A stretch of DNA of 64,000 nucleotides, from NCBI GenBank assembly GCA_026182355.1, contig JAPFBL010000373.1:264704-328703 (forward strand). Reading direction: 5' to 3'. Below, in pieces: positions 42,780-55,861 of the stretch (positions are counted from its first letter, which is position 1; each line of letters begins with the position of its first letter). The notes below the pieces were generated by a model. The model did no database searches, was not told where the DNA came from, and was given only the letters and a program-made list of their open reading frames with translations. Origin of the DNA: Hermatobates lingyangjiaoensis. Taxonomy: Eukaryota; Arthropoda; Insecta; Hemiptera; Hermatobatidae. Both the position numbers and the translations under genes were made by a program.

Positions 42780-43195
42780 TCACCCTGTCTTCTTTTATTG
42801 TCACCATTTCAATTTTCCTTCTCTCAATCACTCCCTCTTTATCTATTCTCCTCTATCTCCCTCCCTCGCTCCCTCTTTACATAATACATTTCATCTCACT
42901 GTATCTTTCAACACTTCTCTTCTGTCCACTATCACACTCCCTTTCTCCTTCTATAACACATTCCTTCTCTCTTCCTCTCGCTCTTCTTTTTCTTTCCAAT
43001 TTTTCATTTTACTCTACTCTTGCTCCTCTCTATATGTCGCTCTCTTTCTTTTACTCACTCTTTCTCTATCTTACACATACCCCTCTCCCTTCATATCTCA
43101 CTGATTTCATCCCCCTCTTTAACCCTTTTCCTGATTCATTTCCTTCTATCCAGCCTCTATCTATTCCTTTCTCTCTCTCTCTCTCTCATACTCTG
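42780..43195. repeat. polypyrimidine (CT-rich) tract
   Basis: About 400 bp with the plus strand almost free of purine runs, ending in a (CT)n stretch near 43170-43187. The two plus-strand frames crossing it (43020-43228) are leucine/serine-rich reading of the tract, not genes. Confidence 0.85.
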
Positions 43196-43229
43196 CACAT
43201 TTCGTATATAGTTAATCTGTCGTTGTGAA

Positions 43230-44136
43230 TAACATTGAATATGTAGAAATAAGTTCATTTATTTATTTCGTGGAAGATTTAAAAACCACCATTATTTTCA
43301 CTTTGTTAGAGTACAGGCTCAGATGTAGTCGAATAGGTAGCATGATCGGCACTGGTACTGAAGACTGCTATGATAATCTTCACTATGTCCTTACATATAC
43401 ATGTGTGAGTTACATAATCTTGTTCACGTCGTCTCTGAAAGGTATGTAATATTGTTGGTCCCAAGCCTGTATAATTTCAGGTAGTGGGATAAAGAAGATC
43501 TCTTCTCTAATAAACTTATGTGAGGTAAAATTTAAGTCTTTATGTAGAATCATCTCAGTGACTTACTCTTAGCTACAATAGATGCCAAATAAGACAGTGA
43601 TTCTCTTGGAACAACAGTAAAGTGTGAAAGTTAATAAAAAAACAAATCACTTTAATAAAATAGTTAACTTCTTATAATAATTAACTTCTTATATTAACTT
43701 CTTATATATAAATGAGTAAATAAAACACATAAACTTCAATAGTTCTGAATAATATCCTTCTTTTACATTGACGGGTGTGCTGTCAAAATTAAACAATCTC
43801 TCGATTTCTGACTCATTAAACATTTACTTCATATTTCAAAATGACAAATTTTTGTTCCCGATAAATCACAAATTATTACGTACATTGAATATTTCATTTC
43901 GAAATATAAATAAATAATATTTATCAATGAAACTATATTATTTCTATATCATAGCCTAATTGTAACCTTCCCTTACCTGTGTAGTACGCATCTCCATTGT
44001 TTTATTGTTTTTTCTTAAAATTACTTATCCTTTACATCAATTTATATTGATGTTTATATTCCTAGTATTAGCAAGTAAATTTAAATACCCTAAAGATGGT
44101 CTGTTATATTTAGTTGTAAAAAGTAAATAGTGTTAA
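43230..44136. other. no confident feature
   Basis: AT-rich; the frame 43225-43449 has no motif. Short TTAACTTCTTATA repeats lie near 43666-43710. Confidence 0.4.
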
Positions 44137-44554
44137 ATAGCAGAACTACCCGGCGTTGCCCGGGACAAAATAAGAAAATAATGAAATTATGGCTAAGTAT
44201 TGAATGAAGCAAAGAATCTAAACTTCTAAGTATATATTCCTATCAGAAATTCTATAACAGTACAACATATTTTCTAACAAAACAAAACTTCATAACATGT
44301 TAACAAATTAAGTTTCTTATAAACAGAGACACATTCCATTATTGAGGTTTAATCCCAACTAAAATTCTGATACAAAAAACATTTAATTTTTGTCAGGTTT
44401 AGGTTTGAGCTTTAAGAAGAAAGAATTTAAGTTAATATTTATTCTATCAAATCATAATAAACATATCAGAGTACTTCGTGATAAACAACATTTTTTGTCT
44501 TATCTTCTGGTGCAAGGATGTATAAATTTTTGGAACTGCCAACTCTTGAACATC

Positions 44555-45351
44555 CTACATATGAGAGAAACATGGTTCAAGCAGATGCAAGCCAGCAACT
44601 GAAAGAGTTTGTCCTTGCGATTTGTTAATGGACATTGCGAAACTTAGTTTGACGGGAAATTGTAGACGCTTGAAATTGAACGGAACATCTGTTGGAATGA
44701 CTGGAATTCTTGGGATAAAGACATCCTGCCCTTTACCATATCCTGTTAGAATTGTAGCTTCAATCACATGGGGTAACATCTTCTTCACAACTAATCTAGT
44801 ACCATTGCAGAGTCTTGGAGGATCCAAATTTCTCAAGAGCATAATTGGAGCTCCCACTTTCAGGTCTTGTTTGTGTTGTGGAGTACCAGAGGGATCTAAA
44901 GAATTTAAGAATTCAATAGGATATTGAACGGCCTCAGATTCATCTGTAACTGCATCTATGGATTTATAGGTGTGCAGAGTTCCAGGAATCCTTTTCAACA
45001 ATTCAAAATTGATTGAATTGACTGTAACATTTTTAGGCGCTAGAATTGCTCTCTCACAGAGCCAGTTTTGATAATGGTTTAGATCTTCATAACTGGATTG
45101 ATTTGAATTTAGATAGTGTTGAGCAAGATTTGGATAGACTTTGTTCATCAGGTCAAGCTCTGATTTCACAGGTGTGCAGATAGGAGAGATATTGTAATTT
45201 CTCCATTTTGGTTAATAGGCACTTTCCCTTCTCCAAGGGTCAATAAATTGTTTGCAAACTGACTTGAAGATGCATCTCCAAATAGTTGGGCTCTCATATT
45301 TGTAGACAGTCTCAATGTTTGAGTACGATACCAGATGTTTGATGATTTCAA
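44555..45351 (-). pseudogene. Helitron helicase C-terminal region
   Basis: Two frames meet near 45166. The first reads RTQTLRLSTNMRAQ, the second SYEDLNHYQNWLCERAILAP, VNSINFELLKRIPG, VGAPIMLLRNLDPPRLCNGT, and FPVKLSFAMSINKSQGQTL near the end. The last two are the late motifs of Pif1/Helitron helicases (the M-L-L-R-N-L-D run, and A-x-x-I-N-K-S-Q-G-Q-T). The Walker A region is missing and the frame changes once, so it is dead. Confidence 0.88.
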
Positions 45352-45367
45352 GCAAGCTCTTATTCCA

Positions 45368-45580
45368 TCAGCTTATGTCACGTGGCTTCCCAAGATCTTC
45401 CCCTGCTATAATTATAGTAACTTCATTACAATCTGGAGCATTATATCTTCGAGAATGCTCCCCAGCTGATCTTTTGTCAGCATCGATTAATATCTTCATA
45501 TCGGGAGTTGGATCATATTCTAAAGCATTGTTGATAAGTACTTTTTTCTTTAAATCACTAAACAAAACAGAGATGTACAC
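45368..45580 (-). pseudogene. Helitron protein segment before the Rep domain
   Basis: Reads PTPDMKILIDADKRSAGEHS, RRYNAPDCNEVTIIIAGEDL and RDIS. The pair E-H-x-R-R-Y/F-N-A-P...E-V and R-D-I is a conserved stretch upstream of the HUH nuclease in Helitron proteins. It is separated from the helicase end by a deletion of the whole nuclease. Confidence 0.75.
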
Positions 45581-45899
45581 TCACTGTAAACAAAATTAAT
45601 ACTGTTACTTTTGTAAATTGAAATGTCCTTTATATACCTTTCCAAGTTTAGTCTAAACATTGTTCTTATTTTATTTTTATTTTTCAAAGAATTGCACCAT
45701 TTTCATCTGGTATTTCACCATAATTAGAAGTTATTGCACCATAACTTGGGGGATTGCCTCTGGTACCCCCTTAGTTTTGTTCATTTACCCCCAAAGACCT
45801 CCCATGCCAAGTTTCAGCCCAATTGGTCCAGTAGTTTTGATTTCTATAGAGAACAAACAGATATATAAACAAGACACTACGAAAATATATATATAGATA

Positions 45900-48470
45900 A
45901 TAACGAACATTGAAGAAAAAACTTTTGGACAATTGTTATTTGATGTACCAGAAAATTTCAAAACACTTATTAGAAAGTTAAAAAAGTTAACAAAAACAAG
46001 GATTGAAAAAAGAGTTTATGAAATATGCACTAAAGAAAAATGTTATTTTTTTAGCGATCTGCTTGCGAAATGTGGAGTCATGGAGTCATGACCCCTCTTT
46101 GTGAATTTCTTTAAAAGTTACCAAGCCCAAAAAACATGTTCACTTCATCCATCATCTACTATTGTAAAAAAAATGTTTTTTTTTTTTACACATTATATTT
46201 CATAACAAATTACACGTCAAGAAATGTGTATAATAAAACAGAAATACAATTCACTTTCTTTAAGAGTAATATCTAAACTAAAGAAATATAATAATATTGT
46301 TGTTAGTATATCACTCCAATGGAAGCAAAAACTCACAAAATAACGAAAAATGCACTTAGAAAAATCAAAATATAATTTTATTTCTATATACATGCGGTAT
46401 TGGAGGGAGGTGCTGCACTCTAGTGATGAATGGGCCACATGTACCTCGTAATCTTCCGACATCTACTATTGGCCTAAAAAAATGTATATTGATTTTGTAA
46501 GTAAAATTTATTCTTTTTGAAATTTAATTTATCTTTTTTCGGATTAAATTTATTTTTTTACTAGTCATAAAAAAAACTAAAACTTCATAAGCGTATCGTA
46601 TTGTAGCTTACTGCTGTTTTAGCGTTGACGACCTTCTTACTAGTTCTTTTTTTTGTTTTTTTTTTTAAAACTGCATAATACACCTATTCTATCAAAAAGG
46701 TGATATATCATTGATTTTGTTATATAATATGAATATTTATATTATATTTAATATATGTTGTATATAAATTTTAATAGTATGTAAAATTTAACTTTGGTTT
46801 GCTTCATGCGTAATTTTTAAAACTTTTGGAAGTCCTTTCTCGGTTTTTCGTCAGACCTATGCAATGAACTAGCTATGTTGCTGATAGATAAGTCTCTAAT
46901 GATACTTTTCTTATCATCAGAACAAGAATGATAAGTGTGTTTATGATTTTTGATATTTATATTTCTAGCATGCTAGGGTAGTGGTTCAAGGTTTAATTGT
47001 TTCGAGCAGTTCGAAATACTGAATTTAGTAAGTGTGCATTTTTCTTTTTTCAGTGTCGTGTTTTGTATAATTTAAAATTTGAATGTTCATTCCCGGCGTT
47101 TTTTCTTGAATTGTTACTGCTCTGATTAACTGTAAATGATTATTTGTAATCTCAAATACATTTGGTTCAGTTGACTATCATCTCTCTTGTCAGTTTACAT
47201 TTATAGATATGTTCAATATATGTTTTTGAAGCACCATCGCAAAGGTGCATTTGGTTCGCCTGGATAAAGAAGTTGTTGTCATTTAAGTGTGTGTGTTTCT
47301 GTTGGCCGCCCGAGCATCTCAAACAAATACGAAGAAATAGAAAGACTCAACTATAAAAAAAAGTAGAAAAATTCAAGAAATCTGCTTGAAACCTTACCAT
47401 CCAACTTGAGATAGATGTTAACAAAGTTATGAAGAAAATTAACGGAAAAGGTATTAGAACTTATCTCAGGAAAATTCACACCTAGTTATATTTACTGAAA
47501 ATTAAAAGTGCCTAAACGTCGGCGAGGGATGTAGTTTTAATCGTAAGACCTAAACTCTTAAAAACCTGTAACATATGAGTATTGGGTCAAAAAGAAATTA
47601 TTATATATATATTGATAAAAGTATCGACTGTGGAATAGAAACAAAACTAAAGAACAGACCGAGTCCCGATAAACTTTAGTTTTGTGTATATACATACATA
47701 TATATATATATATATATATGTGTGTGAGTATATATGCAAAGTTAAAATAATTGCGTTAAATATAGCTACATAAATAAACTAGATGAACATTTTGTTTATT
47801 AATGATCTTTAGAGCATTAAGAATGGAATAGTAATTAAATTCTAGTGACGGAAAAACCTTGAAAAATACACTCATATTATAGTATTTGTGTATTTTAAAA
47901 GACAAGTAAATCTGAATTGTAATTAAATAAAAACAAATAATATATTTTTAGACCAAAATTTAAGTAAATCAAAAGTCGTTTTCTCATTAAAGAAAAGTTT
48001 CTTTAGCTGTCTGTTTGTCTCTTTTTGTTCCAAGGAAGACGCTAAAAAGGAGGCGAGAAGCTTTGCAGAGTGAGCGAGTGAGTGCATGAGGGAGTTTCTG
48101 TCAACAGGTAAGTTTATTGGGGGAAGGGGTGGTTGTTGTTTTGCACGAGAAATTTATTATGCCAACAGTATTCCCCTTGAACAAGGCGCCGATATATCAC
48201 CGGCAAAATTATCTAAGATAACTTTGAGACGAGGTGCTTCTCGTTTTATTACACCGTTATTAATACCCTACACTTCTCGTCTGGTCTGTTCTTATGCCTA
48301 ACTTTGAGATGCTTCAGAGTGATGAACTCAATAAGCTCCTCTGACACATTTCATTTCAATACCATGCAATATTAAAAGGAAAGAAAAACCTGAATTAGAT
48401 TATTAGTATTACTTTTAATCTAATTAGTTCAATAACCGGCGCTTCACCAACGGATATAACAACTTTTTAA
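45900..48470. other. no gene; one family D repeat
   Basis: AT-rich. Around 47615-47690 the family D sequence (GTCCCGATAAACTTTAGTTT and its inverted piece) sits beside TA runs. The frames 46217-46462 (minus) and 48086-48301 (plus) show no recognised motif. Confidence 0.4.
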
Positions 48471-48473
48471 CAC

Positions 48474-48474
<1 letters not shown>

Positions 48475-48532
<58 letters not shown>

Positions 48533-48543
48533 AATATATATAT
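48475..48543. repeat. (CA)n followed by (TA)n microsatellite
   Basis: About 44 bp of CA then TA repeats, directly in front of a family C foldback. Confidence 0.95.
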
Positions 48544-48544
48544 A

Positions 48545-48706
48545 ACCAATGATCAAACCACAATATGAAATGGGAAAACAAGACAGTTGGGTTTTTGACT
48601 CTGACGAAGGCCGCTTATTACGGTTGAAAGATTTTAGTCTTTTTTCCCATTTCATATTGTGGTTTGATCATTGATTGTTATTTCACGTGTTTATGTGAAA
48701 TCTTTA
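48545..48706. repeat. foldback repeat, family C, intact hammerhead-like core
   Basis: The left arm AACCAATGATCAAACCACAA is mirrored by TATTGTGGTTTGATCATTG. The plus strand has CTGACGA (48601-48607), a CCG...CGG hairpin and GAAA (48626-48629), then GTGTTTATGTGAAATC and TA repeats. The minus-strand frame 48467-48655 is only this repeat. Confidence 0.82.
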
Positions 48707-48749
48707 TATATATACATATATGTATGTATTCAGGTAACTCACCACAAAT

Positions 48750-48860
48750 GATGGATGATAATCGATCTGAAGCCTTTCGTTTATAGCGTCGTCAGAAAGC
48801 AAGTGAATACAAGTTGTAAGCAGGTTATGAAGTTTGATTTAAAAAAGTTAAATAGATGAA
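48750..48860 (-). repeat. hammerhead-like repeat, family J
   Basis: The minus strand reads CTGACGACGCTATAAACG then AAAGG; CTGACGA is at 48795-48789 and GAAA at 48778-48775. The same pattern occurs on the plus strand at 61200-61320, where TTATATTCACTTGC also precedes the core. Confidence 0.6.
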
Positions 48861-49292
48861 AAAAAATATAAAACAGATGAAAATTAGGATTAAATATATA
48901 TATATATATAATAATAAATTAGGACTCAAAATGTAGAATCAACAGGTAATGTGGCTTACCCATTACTAAAATCGGTGCGGAATAATAATTTACGTCACTA
49001 GAAAAGGACTATAAGGTACCATATAATTGTGGGCGTTTGAAAACAAGCAAACTGTCTGTTGAAAGATATTTTATGAAGAATATTTCTTATTCATGAAATT
49101 ACAAATCTATTTTGTCATTATATTGGTCCGTATCCATTTTGTCATTATCATCCGAGTGATCCTGAATACTGATACACAACCACTCACTCTCACACACAGA
49201 TCATTGAAAAAGTATGAAAGAAAAGGTGCCAGCGGACCTCGTAATATAACACATCTTAAAATAGAATTCAATTTTTTTTTTTAATATTGATA

Positions 49293-49590
49293 CAGCTTCT
49301 GGACCACTGATATTTCAAATTCACCGAAGGGGTTCTTGAAGATTTTGGTTATAAACATAGAACTCCTGGCTATAAGCCGACGTTTCGCCAAAAGTTGTTT
49401 AGCCTTTTCAACTTATTTCAACTTAGCCTTTTCAAAAAAGTTTAATTGCTTTACTTATGCCGTTAATAAATTGTTTTTTAGCCTTGAAAATGCCAAACAA
49501 CTTTTGGCGAAACGTCAGCTTATAATCAGGAGTTGTATGTTTATGACCAAAATCCTCAAGAACCCCTTCCGTGAATTTTTTTTTTAAGTT
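49293..49590. mobile_element. foldback element, family A copy 2
   Basis: The left arm starts CAGCTTCTGGACCACTGATA; the right arm carries AGCCTTGAAAATGCC and TTTTGGCGAAACGTCAGC and ends CCCCTTCCGTGAA. Flanks both have an AATTTTTTTTTTTAA-like run, a likely target duplication. The plus-strand frame 49336-49587 is not a gene. Confidence 0.75.
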
Positions 49591-49599
49591 TATTATACT

Positions 49600-52245
49600 T
49601 GACTTAAAGTAAAAAAACTTTAAATAATGTAACTAAATATATTGGTTTGATAAAAATCTAATTGGAAATAATCACTTTTAGCTTGAATATAAGGGGGTCG
49701 AAAGTCAGTTAGGCTGGGAGTAGGAAGTGGTGTATAATTCCTTGGGTTGAAAGGATCAGCGACTGAGCTAGTTAGTTCCTTAACTGGCTAAGAGCCGAGT
49801 CCCTCCTCTGACAGGCACTGAACGCATTTTCTCCTCTTTCTGATTTCCATCCTAATAGATCAGTAATCCTTTTCATAATGGACAACCAACGGACAAAATA
49901 GTTAATTTTTAGAGAATTTTTTTCTTTTTTAATTTTTGGCCACCGAAATAAAAAAAAACAAATTATTTATAATTAAAGAAGAATATACCATCTTATCTAA
50001 GTTAATTTATTTACCTTGGAAATTTATTATTCTTCGGGCAAGAAGTTTATTATTTTTTAATCGTAATTAACAACCTCTGTAGCAGAAAAAATATACATAT
50101 TGAGTTTAATTTATATTGAAATATAATAGTAGTTCCACACATATTAGAAAATAATCCAAAAAGAAATAGTTAAAACATCTCCTACATACAATATAGTTCA
50201 AAAACGCTATATCACATGTTAAATATATAAAATTAATAAAACGGTGTGAATAGGCAAATTACTTAGCAAATTTTATTAATCCAATTATACTGAAAATTAT
50301 GCATTTGCTTAAAAAATATAATGAACTTCTTCAGCCATGAAAGAAGTTTTTTTTGTTTTCAGTTTTTATAGGTAAAACATATTTTGCCCTTTGCTTATAA
50401 TCGGAATTTTATTTTTTATTTATTATTTTTTCCGTCAAATGCTAATTTTGGGTTTCGTTTTTTGACAAACTTTCATTACTCTCTAGTAAATCGTTTAGCG
50501 CTTAAAAAATATTTTCATATCGAACCTCTAAGTATGCTCAACAGCTGATTCAGTTATTTTATATATATTATATGTATATAATATCTTTATAAATTGTATT
50601 ATATATATAATTGAAATAAAAATTAGAAATAATTAATTAGTTATCTTTAAATTAACTAATCTTAAATAACAAACCAGTTTTTTTTATAAATTTCTGACAT
50701 CACAGTTTTAGATAAATTTTCTTAATAGGTTTAATTTTACTAAGTTTCCGATTTTATTTTATTTCTTAAGTTAATTTACTAATAAAAAAAAAGTTTAACT
50801 ATTTTATATACAATATTTGATTGATTCTAGCTTACCCTCTGCTCTTTAATAACGATATATACGATAAAAAAAATGGTTGGATTTCTCGACGTTGTCTTAT
50901 TTCTTTATTATTAAGAGTACTACTTGACGGAAATATGTTTCAAGAGGTAAAATAATATTGTTGGAATATATAGGAATTTAAAGATGAGGACTTGAAATAT
51001 TCTTAAAAAAAGGGAGATATCTGAAATCTGTCATTACATTTGACGGGAATAATGCAGAAATTATAAAGAAATCTTTTTTTGAGATGTAAGAAAGGAGTAC
51101 TTTTTATTATATCTCAACTTATAGTTTTATTAAATTAAAATAAAATTAAATATGTTTAGTGAACAAGGATTTTAAATAATTTTTTATTAGAACAATGTTT
51201 TACCCCAATATGGTGGTTTCCTAAAACAGTTATAATTAATTTAACAAAATATTTCAATATCCTGCCTTTTTTCATATCTGCCATCCTTAGTTCTATCATA
51301 TCTAGCAGCACATAGCACATAGTAATTATATTGTACGAAAAATATTGTATACTAATAGTTTGAACACTCATACTATAGTAAATCCTGTTGATTACTTCAG
51401 AATAAATAACAAACAACTTTATTTGTTGATGGATATCAAATAAATATTAATCGAAGAATAAAAACCAATTCAAACAAATATGTTGTACTATATTCATTTT
51501 ATAGAAGACAAAACAAAAAAAAAAGTGTTTTGAGCTAATTCAAGTCTAATATCAAAGTTAATTAAATAATGAATTTTGAATATATTTTAATTGAAATGCA
51601 ATCCTCAATCAGGATAATAAAGATATCTGGAAATGTTTTTTAACAAAATAATGAATTCTATGATTGATAATATTGATGATAAATGTAAATATTATCACAC
51701 ATGATGTGGCTCCTTGCATATGATTAAAAACAAAAGTAAGACGCCTAGAAAAATCCAATTATTCATTATTAATTGTAACATTAATTAATTCATTATGGAA
51801 ACATTAATTAATATTTTAAACTCAAAATCAATATCAAGTAAATTATTGTAAATAGATTTGGGAAATTTGTGCTAGATTATTTTGTACATTTAAAGTTTAA
51901 TAGATTTAAATTAATGATTGATTCAGTTCTTAATAGATATTGTGTTAATAAGTTAATACAATCAAGAATTCAAATAAATGTGAAGTTATTCAAAGAATAA
52001 TTTGAATTAATATTAGGTTTACTTCCTAGATTTAAACTTGTAATTATTTTTTTATTTATGCTAACTTTATGCCAACGAAACAACTCATTTTTGGTTATGC
52101 GCAGGTTTTTTTTTGATTAATTGACCTAGTAATTAATTCTTTTTAAATTAAAAATATTGAATAAAACAATGTTTAAACTTAAAAAATTTAAATACCACTT
52201 TCGTTAATGAGGATTAGGTCCAAATTAAGAACTTCTGATTTCAAG
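49600..52245. other. no gene seen
   Basis: Very AT-rich. A GC-richer piece at 49690-49830 (with GCGACTGAGCTAGTTAGTTC) may be a worn tRNA-like SINE head, but this could not be confirmed. The minus-strand frame 51156-51416 has no motif. Confidence 0.4.
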
Positions 52246-52249
52246 TGGA

Positions 52250-52400
52250 TGTTTCTCAGAAATTTGTTCGACATTCTCAAGGTTAAAAACAATTTATTGA
52301 AAAAATTTTAGTTCTCAAATAACTCTGAAAACAAATACCTTCGCAAAATATCAACTAACAGATAACAAAAACACAATAGACAAAAATAACAAAAAAGTTA
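52250..52400 (-). repeat. single arm of a family A-like repeat
   Basis: ATTCTCAAGGTTAAAAACAA followed by TATCAACTAACAGATAAC matches the left arm of the elements at 2184 and 63016 with many changes. No opposite arm was found. Confidence 0.5.
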
Positions 52401-52467
52401 AACAAAATGTACAGTGTTATTGCCTTATAGAACGAAGTATTTTTCACATTATTGTTATTAATATTCT

Positions 52468-52534
52468 TATTATTATTATCAGGACTAAAAAGAATTTATT
52501 AAGAATTTGCAAATAATATAAGTAACATTGGGAA
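52468..52534 (+). repeat. 65-bp direct repeat, copy 1
   Basis: Holds CTAAAAAGAATTTATT, GAATTTGCAAATAATATAAG. The second copy is at 52906-52965. The two copies flank the LINE fragment at 52528-52710 and could be a duplication made when the region was rearranged. Confidence 0.8.
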
Positions 52535-52710
52535 AATTTGCATGCAAGAAATGGAATAGTCAGAGAAGTGATTTGGTAAAGAGAATCGGTATATTCTCAC
52601 CAGAAACCATTATGGCCAAAATGATAGAGAGGGCTGATGTATGGAAAATGGTAGACTGGCCTAGTCAGAAATATCCTCTCTACAAAAAAGAGACACCTAG
52701 AAGAGAATAA
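52528..52710 (+). mobile_element. LINE C-terminal tail fragment
   Basis: Reads NSQRSDLVKRIGIFSPETIM, then AKMIERADVWKMVDW and KKETPRRE. Non-LTR polymerases often end in R-x-x-L-V-x-x-I-G-x-F-S/T-P-E...M-x-x-x-x-x-W-x-x-V. The fragment starts within the direct repeat and ends at a stop. No RT motif is left. Confidence 0.6.
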
Positions 52711-52881
52711 GTAATTTAAAATCCAAGGGTGCCATTTGTAAGGGAATGAATTACCTAGCCTGAGTGAATTACTACCCTCAGTTCCAGGCTAGTGTCCAAG
52801 AAGAAAAGGGGTTGTTTTAGTTGGTAGTCTGGTTTACTGGAAGCCCAGCACTATGTGCGTAAGTGCATTTTTCACCTTCTT

Positions 52882-52894
52882 CCCCCCCCCCCCC
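52882..52894. repeat. poly-C tract (13)
   Basis: One of several C or G homopolymers in the 52.8-57.3 kb region; see also 53235-53252, 53956-53966 and 57259-57272. Confidence 0.9.
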
Positions 52895-52905
52895 ACCAAA
52901 TATTA

Positions 52906-52965
52906 TCAGGGCTAAAAAGAATTTATTACGAATTTGCAAATAATATAAGTAACGTAAGGAAAACT
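52906..52965 (+). repeat. 65-bp direct repeat, copy 2
   Basis: Same sequence as 52468-52534 with few changes. Confidence 0.8.
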
Positions 52966-53096
52966 ATCTTCACAGAATTTAAAAAGAATCACAATAAACG
53001 AAAGTAAACTAATACAGGATAAAACAAAAATCTTAAATGTTATTACCTTATTGAAGGGAACTATTCAACGAATTGTCCACATCACTTCTTTTTGTA

Positions 53097-53127
<31 letters not shown>

Positions 53128-53234
53128 AAAATGAACTGAATTAATATGGAAATTCTTCTATCATCGACCACGCATATGCTAATAAACACCCCATAATAGA
53201 CAGGAAATACAGGGGAGTTACGTAACCACGAACA

Positions 53235-53252
53235 CCCCCCCCCCCCCCCCCC
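53235..53252. repeat. poly-C tract (18)
   Basis: Uninterrupted run of 18 C between AACA and AATTG. Confidence 0.9.
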
Positions 53253-53254
53253 AA

Positions 53255-55364
53255 TTGAAATAAATCAGAAGTTATTAATTTGGACCTCATCCTCAATAAC
53301 TAAAGTAGTATTTGAACAATCAGTGGTTGAGAAGCTATATCAATAAAGAAATTTAGATAGAATAGAATGTGTTTTTATTGGCTTTTCTTATTGGTATACT
53401 AAATAACCAGAATTATATCTGAAATGCCCTAAAATTATGCCAGTTAATTAAAACAAACTTAAAATGATCAACTTCAATATCTAATTTGTACAATAAAATA
53501 TTTCCCTTAATTCGGATGATAAAATTACCAATACTTTTTAATATATTTCAATTGTTACCATATTTGAAACTCAGCATAGGCAGAATTGAATAAGGACCAG
53601 GCCAATCTCTTTTTCAATTTTTTTTTATCATATCTTCTCTCTCTGATTCAAGTAGTTTACAATTCCAGCATATGTGTTCAATAGAATCTTCCCTCTCTTC
53701 GCAAACACAAATACAAATTATCCAGTTTATTTTTACGAAACAAGCTATTGTTCAAAGAAGAACGATTACTTCTGACTGTGTTTATAGTAACTATTAACTT
53801 TCCATCGCAGATCATCGGATTTGAAAAACCAAGGTTTATTTGAATCATTATTAAAATCTTTAAAATAGAAGTTACTCAAACTGATTTCCTTTAATCTAAT
53901 TAGATTTTCATTTAACATTTCTTTTTGAATTTTGCATTAAAATTAAAAAAATAGACCCCCCCCCCCAAATCTGATTTTTCTGATATTATAATTAAACAGT
54001 TGTCTTTAAAATTGCAATAATTTTGTTAGTCCTATTGACTTCACTTAAATCAAAGACTAGAAAGTATTTCTTATTTTCTTATAAAATAAATGTTTTTAAT
54101 TTTTAATATTATTTTTACCAAAATTAATACCAGTTATAAAATATATTTTACAGTTGTAAACTGAACTATTTAGTAACGATTATATATATAGTAAATTGTA
54201 GGGATTTTAGGTGTGAGTGAATTGTTTAAGTTGATATCGGAAAGAGACAGTAAAGAATTTTACTAAATATTTTAAATTAAAGGCACTGTATTTCTTGTGA
54301 TGGGAATTCATCAAATTAACAATCTCTAAATTAAACTATAGTTGTTAGTAAAAGAAAAAGAAACAATAATCATCTCTAATTAAAAATATTAAATGACTTT
54401 ATTCAGTCAAAGTCCTTTGAAATCTATAATGTTTGCCCAACATGAGGGGAAATATGTTTTCTGGTATTTCTAGGACGTGATAAATGAAATGGTTTCTGTG
54501 TAAACATTTCTAGAGAGCCTCTCGAAAGACCGTCTCGGGCATTCACGCTGATGACCTTTTTCAGCCGTCTACTTCAATTTCCTACACCTCAACAGCTTTC
54601 AGTAGACAGTAATGTAATTAATATTCCTCAGTCACATATAATTCATTTACTTTTACAAAGTTAATATAATAAATATTCGTAGATGTTACACTTTTTGAAT
54701 AAAAATGCTTTATCTTATACATTTTATAAGTATATTTTTTTATTTTACTGTAAGGCAAACATCGCTATTAGAAAAATAATGGATTATAATATTTTGATAG
54801 ATCCAGACGTTTGAAGTTTTCTGAATAAATTTCTGATATATATTTTTTTTAATACTGCATGCGTATGGGTGTGTATGATTTCTGCATGCGAGTGGGTGTG
54901 AATGATATGAACATTTTGTAGTAATTCTATAAGTCACTCTAAATCTTAATAAAGTTACACAAATATATAATCCTTAAGCGTAAAAATGAATAGTATTGTT
55001 TTGGGTAATATTGAAAAATAATAAAGGTACTTTATTCTAAATGGGAACATAATTGTTTCCACATCTTTTCGTCATTTTAGAAATCTGATATTTTACTTGT
55101 AGTATACATAAATGTATACTACACTAAAGTATACTACATATAAATTTAGTATACTTTTATGTATACTTTTATACATACATCGTATTTCTTATATACGATG
55201 TATGTACATAAGAAAAATAGAGAGAAACTCACAGAAGGAAAACGTGAATGAGGTCACCTTCTGAATTGTGAAGGTGAAAGTGTACAATAACTACAATAAA
55301 ATAAAGTATTAATCAAATTAATCAAAGTTGAGAACAATCATTGATATTTTTGGACAAGCTGTAT
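53255..55364. other. no gene seen
   Basis: AT-rich. It holds a third poly-C run (53956-53966) and a palindromic stretch near 55110-55205, where ACATAAATGTATACTACAC and ATACATCGTATTTCTTATAT are mirrored nearby. No exon was recognised. Confidence 0.4.
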
Positions 55365-55560
55365 TCAGGAGAGAAGAGAAAGGGAAACCAAGCACGTTGT
55401 AGACGCAATGACAAGTAACGCGTTACAAGTTGCAAGTAACGGCCAGTAGGTAAAGGGTAACTTTTTCCTTGCTACCACAAAGTGCTTAATCTCCCTCTCT
55501 CTTTTCTCCTGAAGACGGATTGCTCGAAAAATTTCAGTTTTGTAAGTGTGTTTTTCTTTA
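55365..55560 (+). repeat. family E repeat with hammerhead-like core
   Basis: CTCCCTCTCTCTTTTCTCCT precedes CTGAAGA (55509-55515); GAAA follows at 55526-55529, with a weak hairpin between. The tail TAAGTGTGTTTTTCTT is shared with 17955-18075. Confidence 0.6.
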
Positions 55561-55861
55561 CACTGTTTTGTTAATCTTCTTCAGTACTTTAAGGAGTACT
55601 TTAACATAACAGTGTGATGATTAGCATTGCACAAGTTTATTATAGCAGTGCATTAGTGATAGACTAATTGGAGAAGGTAGATGTGGTTTATCGAGAGCTG
55701 GATTGCAGGACAGAAAGTAGAGGCCACCACAAGCCGCTTATTTGGCAGAAGCCTGCGTGACTGGGACTCTACCCAATAAACCAGTCCCGCTTACCTCTGC
55801 AATTGTAATCAACCAATACAATTTCCATTGTATCTACTACTTTTTATAGACCGTCTAAACC

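Larger units (their letters stand above)
44137..45897 (-). mobile_element. Helitron, internally deleted, about 1.76 kb
   Basis: The minus strand begins TCTATATATATATTTTCG (45897) and ends with the hairpin CCCGGGCAACGCCGGG followed by TAGTTCTGCTAT (44137). A TC start, a GC hairpin and a CTRR-like end about ten bases later are Helitron hallmarks; here the end reads CTAT where CTAG is usual. The element sits between A and T. It keeps pieces of the Rep/helicase gene (44555-45580) but has lost the HUH nuclease and the front of the helicase. Confidence 0.8.

Noticed and set aside
43020..43228. leucine/serine-rich frames
   Set aside because: They only translate the CT-rich tract.
48086..48301. 71-codon plus-strand frame with a GC-rich start
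   Set aside because: No motif, no splice context, and codon pattern not clearly coding.
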